The translations under genes were made by a program, and so were the position numbers. The notes beneath the pieces are model-generated. The model saw only the letters and a list, made by a program, of their open reading frames with translations, made no database searches and was not told where the DNA came from. Shown here piece after piece: positions 5,682-7,726 of a stretch of DNA of 7,726 nt; position 1 is the stretch's first letter, and every line of letters starts with the position of its first letter. Origin of the DNA: Treponema sp. (GTDB taxonomy: Bacteria; Spirochaetota; Spirochaetia; Treponematales; Breznakiellaceae); contig JAITRD010000187.1 of assembly GCA_031288575.1 (NCBI GenBank), forward strand, positions 1 to 7,726, read 5' to 3'.

Positions 5682-7726
5682 TTACATAATATTTTCCCGG
5701 GTGAAAAAGGCGGCGATGTAGCATATCTCATCCTGGGGAATGATAACCCCATAGTTCACATCGAAATTCCGGCATTCCCTGCTTACCGAATCAATTACCA
5801 GGGGGTATTTTTTTAAAAAAGCCTCCTTGCCGGGAAAGGGCGGGGTGAACTGCCCCTTTTTTAGCCGGTTCATCATAAAGGCGATATGGCAAAAAATTCC
5901 TACGGTCATTTCCTCATCCATTTCCGTTTGCAGGCGCTTTTCCAGCCGCTCAATGAGCCCCCGGATATCCGGGGTAATCCTCGGGCCGTCAAGACAATCC
6001 AGCATAGGGGTAAGGGCCGACGCGATATGCCGGAAAAGGGGCTCCAGGTTGATGATTTTCTGGAGCCGCCCCAGGGCCGAGCCGTCGAGGACGTTCTGAA
6101 GGCTGAAATGGGGAACCGGAAGGCCGGTTTCAAAGGGCCCGGCAACGGCGATAATCCGGCCCTTTTCCGCCAGGCGGTTTATCTTTGCGGAAAAGCCCTC
6201 CCGGTCCGCCATCGGCAGGGCGATGATTTCGCAGAGCCCTCCCTTAAGATCAAGTTTTTCCTGCAGCATTTTTTTGAGCATGGCGGCGTTTCCCCTGCCG
6301 GTGGCGCAGAGGGCGAGGATATACAGGGAAAGGCCGGAAACAGGCCGGGCCGGCTCCCCCTCGGTTAAGGCGAGTCTCGCCATATTTCTGACATCCGCCG
6401 CTATCCGGCTGAGGGGGTACCCCAACAGGGCTTTGCGGCAGGCTTCTAAAACATGGAGGGTGCTTGCCAGGGTGCAATAATCGGTACGGATTCCCAGTTC
6501 CCGGCTTAAATTGGGGGCAAAATCAGCTAAGGAACCCATATCTACCAGGAGGAAAACCTCCCGGACCGAAGGGAGGGCGGCAAGGTAGTCCCGGATTGCC
6601 TGATAGGCAATCCGGGGGTTTTCCTTAAGGGGCATATCAAAACCCGCCGCAAGCTCCGCCCCTGCCAGCTCGTTGGCGGCCTGGGCCATGCCGGAGGCGG
6701 TTCCGCTGCCGTGGGCGGCCACGACGATCCGGACCGGCGGGGTTTCTTCGGGCCGGATCAGCAGGGGATCCAGAAAGAGGGCGATAAACCCCGCCTCGTC
6801 TTCCGGAAAAAGGATCCCGAAATCCTGCCGGATAATGCCCAGGCAATCCAGGGCCGTTCCGAACTGCCGGGGATATTGGGTCCGGATCTCCTTAAGATGG
6901 GGGTTGATAATAGGCTGGTGTCGGCGCATCCGTTCGATTGCCTTATAAAGATGCATGGCCAGGGCCCAGCGGATATTTACTCCCGGAGGGGGGGAAAACC
7001 TCTCCGCGGCGAGGCGGAGCATCCGGTCCACGGTAGCGATAATTTCCGGACCTACCAGCAGTTCAATTTCCTTAAGATTGACGAAATCCGCGGCGGAGTC
7101 CTTGAGGTTTTTATGGTATTGTTCCACCACCCGATCCAGGCCGGCTTGAATTTCCTCTGCCCCCAGGCCGATGCGCCGCATGTCCTGGGTCTGCTGTTCC
7201 ATTATTTGATAAATATCCGGGGATTCTTCGCCGGCTTTATTTCCGGGGATATCCCGGTCCCGGCTGGTGAACACCGTATAGCGCCGGCCTATGCCGGGAA
7301 CCCGGTTCCAGATTTCCTTGCGGTTATGCTCGGTAAAAAGACCGTTGCGGATATGGGGAGGCAGGGAAAAGCTGTCAATGCCGATAAAATCCTTCTCATG
7401 GGAGATATACCGGGAATAGGCCATGGCGCATAAAAGCTGGATATCGCTTTTTAATTGCCCGATATTGCCCGGACAGGCGTAACCCAGGAGTGCCCGGATG
7501 CTGTTTACCGAAACCTGAATATCCGTATCCAGCCGCCGGGCCTCTTCGGCAAAAAAACGGCTGACAAAAACGGCCCGCTCGTCCAGGGATAGCTCAAAAA
7601 GGCTGGGAATTCTGATAACCATGGGGATCCGCCGTACAAAGGTTTGCAGCAGGGCCGACTGGGGATCCTCCGTGGTAGCGCATATTAACCGGACCTGGGC
7701 CTTCCGTTCCCTCAGGGTTTCCCCTA
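5682..7726 (-). CDS. LevR-type sigma-54 transcriptional activator with PTS-regulated domains (5' end missing)
   Basis: This is the C-terminal 680 residues of a LevR/ManR-class activator; roughly 250 N-terminal residues, including the DNA-binding domain and Walker motifs, lie outside the window. The frame runs open to base 7724, so the ATG at 7622 is internal. Residues are numbered from the window edge. The end of the AAA+ ATPase is visible: LICATTEDP (13-21, sensor I), TFVRRIPMVIRIPSL (28-42, arginine-finger region) and PGNIGQLKSDI (85-95, sensor II). Next comes PRD1 (~215-322, His258 in LAMHLYKAIERM), an EIIA-Man-like domain (~331-446, His338 in VVAAHGSGTASG), an EIIB-like domain (~466-546, Cys473 in LALCATGRG), and PRD2 (~554-674, His613 in GIFCHIAFMMNRL). 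In Bacillus subtilis LevR, HPr phosphorylates the EIIA-like histidine (activating) and EIIB-Lev the C-terminal PRD histidine (inhibiting); both positions are conserved here. PRD1 seems to lack its second histidine (FIALFL). ptsH follows 95 nt downstream. Confidence 0.93.
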   Translation of the reverse strand, partial: GETLRERKAQVRLICATTEDPQSALLQTFVRRIPMVIRIPSLFELSLDERAVFVSRFFAEEARRLDTDIQVSVNSIRALLGYACPGNIGQLKSDIQLLCAMAYSRYISHEKDFIGIDSFSLPPHIRNGLFTEHNRKEIWNRVPGIGRRYTVFTSRDRDIPGNKAGEESPDIYQIMEQQTQDMRRIGLGAEEIQAGLDRVVEQYHKNLKDSAADFVNLKEIELLVGPEIIATVDRMLRLAAERFSPPPGVNIRWALAMHLYKAIERMRRHQPIINPHLKEIRTQYPRQFGTALDCLGIIRQDFGILFPEDEAGFIALFLDPLLIRPEETPPVRIVVAAHGSGTASGMAQAANELAGAELAAGFDMPLKENPRIAYQAIRDYLAALPSVREVFLLVDMGSLADFAPNLSRELGIRTDYCTLASTLHVLEACRKALLGYPLSRIAADVRNMARLALTEGEPARPVSGLSLYILALCATGRGNAAMLKKMLQEKLDLKGGLCEIIALPMADREGFSAKINRLAEKGRIIAVAGPFETGLPVPHFSLQNVLDGSALGRLQKIINLEPLFRHIASALTPMLDCLDGPRITPDIRGLIERLEKRLQTEMDEEMTVGIFCHIAFMMNRLKKGQFTPPFPGKEAFLKKYPLVIDSVSRECRNFDVNYGVIIPQDEICYIAAFFTRENIM
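6590..6616. repeat. Perfect 11-bp inverted repeat within the LevR-type gene
   Basis: CCCGGATTGCC (6590-6600) pairs exactly with GGCAATCCGGG (6606-6616) around the 5-nt loop TGATA. It lies in the EIIA-like domain and encodes the near-symmetric peptide RIAYQAIR. Like the repeat in ptsI it has a 5-nt loop. I see no function that requires it. Confidence 0.5.

Noticed and set aside
5587..5724. N-terminally extended HPr of 134 residues
   Set aside because: The extra codons run through the sigma-54 promoter and into the regulator's 3' end and match nothing in HPr. The AGGAGG site fixes the start at 5586.
5959..5974. 16-bp palindrome CCCCGGATATCCGGGG in the regulator gene
   Set aside because: It lies inside conserved PRD2 coding sequence with no loop for a stable hairpin. 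Related GGATATCC cores occur nearby, so it is probably compositional.
6711..7433. Long plus-strand open frame opposite the LevR-type gene (240 residues)
   Set aside because: It is antisense to conserved PRD and EIIA domains, with no recognisable motif and no ribosome-binding context.
5682..7622. ATG at 7622 as the true start of the LevR-type regulator
   Set aside because: The frame continues without a stop to the window edge, and the upstream codons spell the AAA+ sensor I and arginine-finger region (LICATTEDP, TFVRRIP). The ATG is therefore internal.

Overview
The window is a compact bacterial chromosomal segment with GC-rich coding sequence and short AT-rich gaps. It carries six clear protein genes, one of which runs off the right edge. 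No rRNA, tRNA, CRISPR array, transposase or attachment site was seen. I cannot name the organism from sequence alone. A sigma-54 activator of the LevR type beside ptsH/ptsI, a TlpA lipoprotein with a relaxed lipobox, and GC-rich genes with AT-rich promoters would fit a spirochaete such as a GC-rich, gut-type Treponema. A firmicute is an alternative. This placement is inference and low in confidence.

Layout, left to right. Positions 1-155 hold a possible divergent gene start on the minus strand and the upstream region of a plus-strand Cof-type HAD phosphatase (156-1010). A short minus-strand terminator and a 13-bp hairpin separate it from a convergent minus-strand pair: ccdA (1735-2670), then a TlpA/ResA-like thioredoxin lipoprotein (1074-1724). 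CcdA would carry electrons across the membrane and the lipoprotein would use them outside it. A 19-bp perfect inverted repeat, 54 nt in all, sits inside the lipoprotein gene just after the lipidated cysteine. A 146-nt divergent spacer with a perfect TTGACA box and an AT-rich dyad separates ccdA from a plus-strand ZIP-family metal transporter (2817-3626).

The right half, all on the minus strand, is a phosphotransferase regulatory block. Its transcription order is a LevR-type sigma-54 activator (7726-5682, 5' end outside the window), then ptsH (HPr, 5586-5320), then ptsI (Enzyme I, 5330-3657). ptsH and ptsI overlap by 11 nt. Immediately upstream of ptsH is a near-consensus -24/-12 sigma-54 promoter, TGGCATG-N4-TTGC.

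The most interesting reading is a closed circuit. The activator is built from AAA+, PRD, EIIA-Man-like, EIIB-like and PRD modules, and all its expected phospho-acceptor residues are still present. It lies next to a sigma-54 promoter that drives the general PTS phosphotransferases, and those enzymes are the ones that would phosphorylate it. No EIIC/EIID sugar permease is present in the window.
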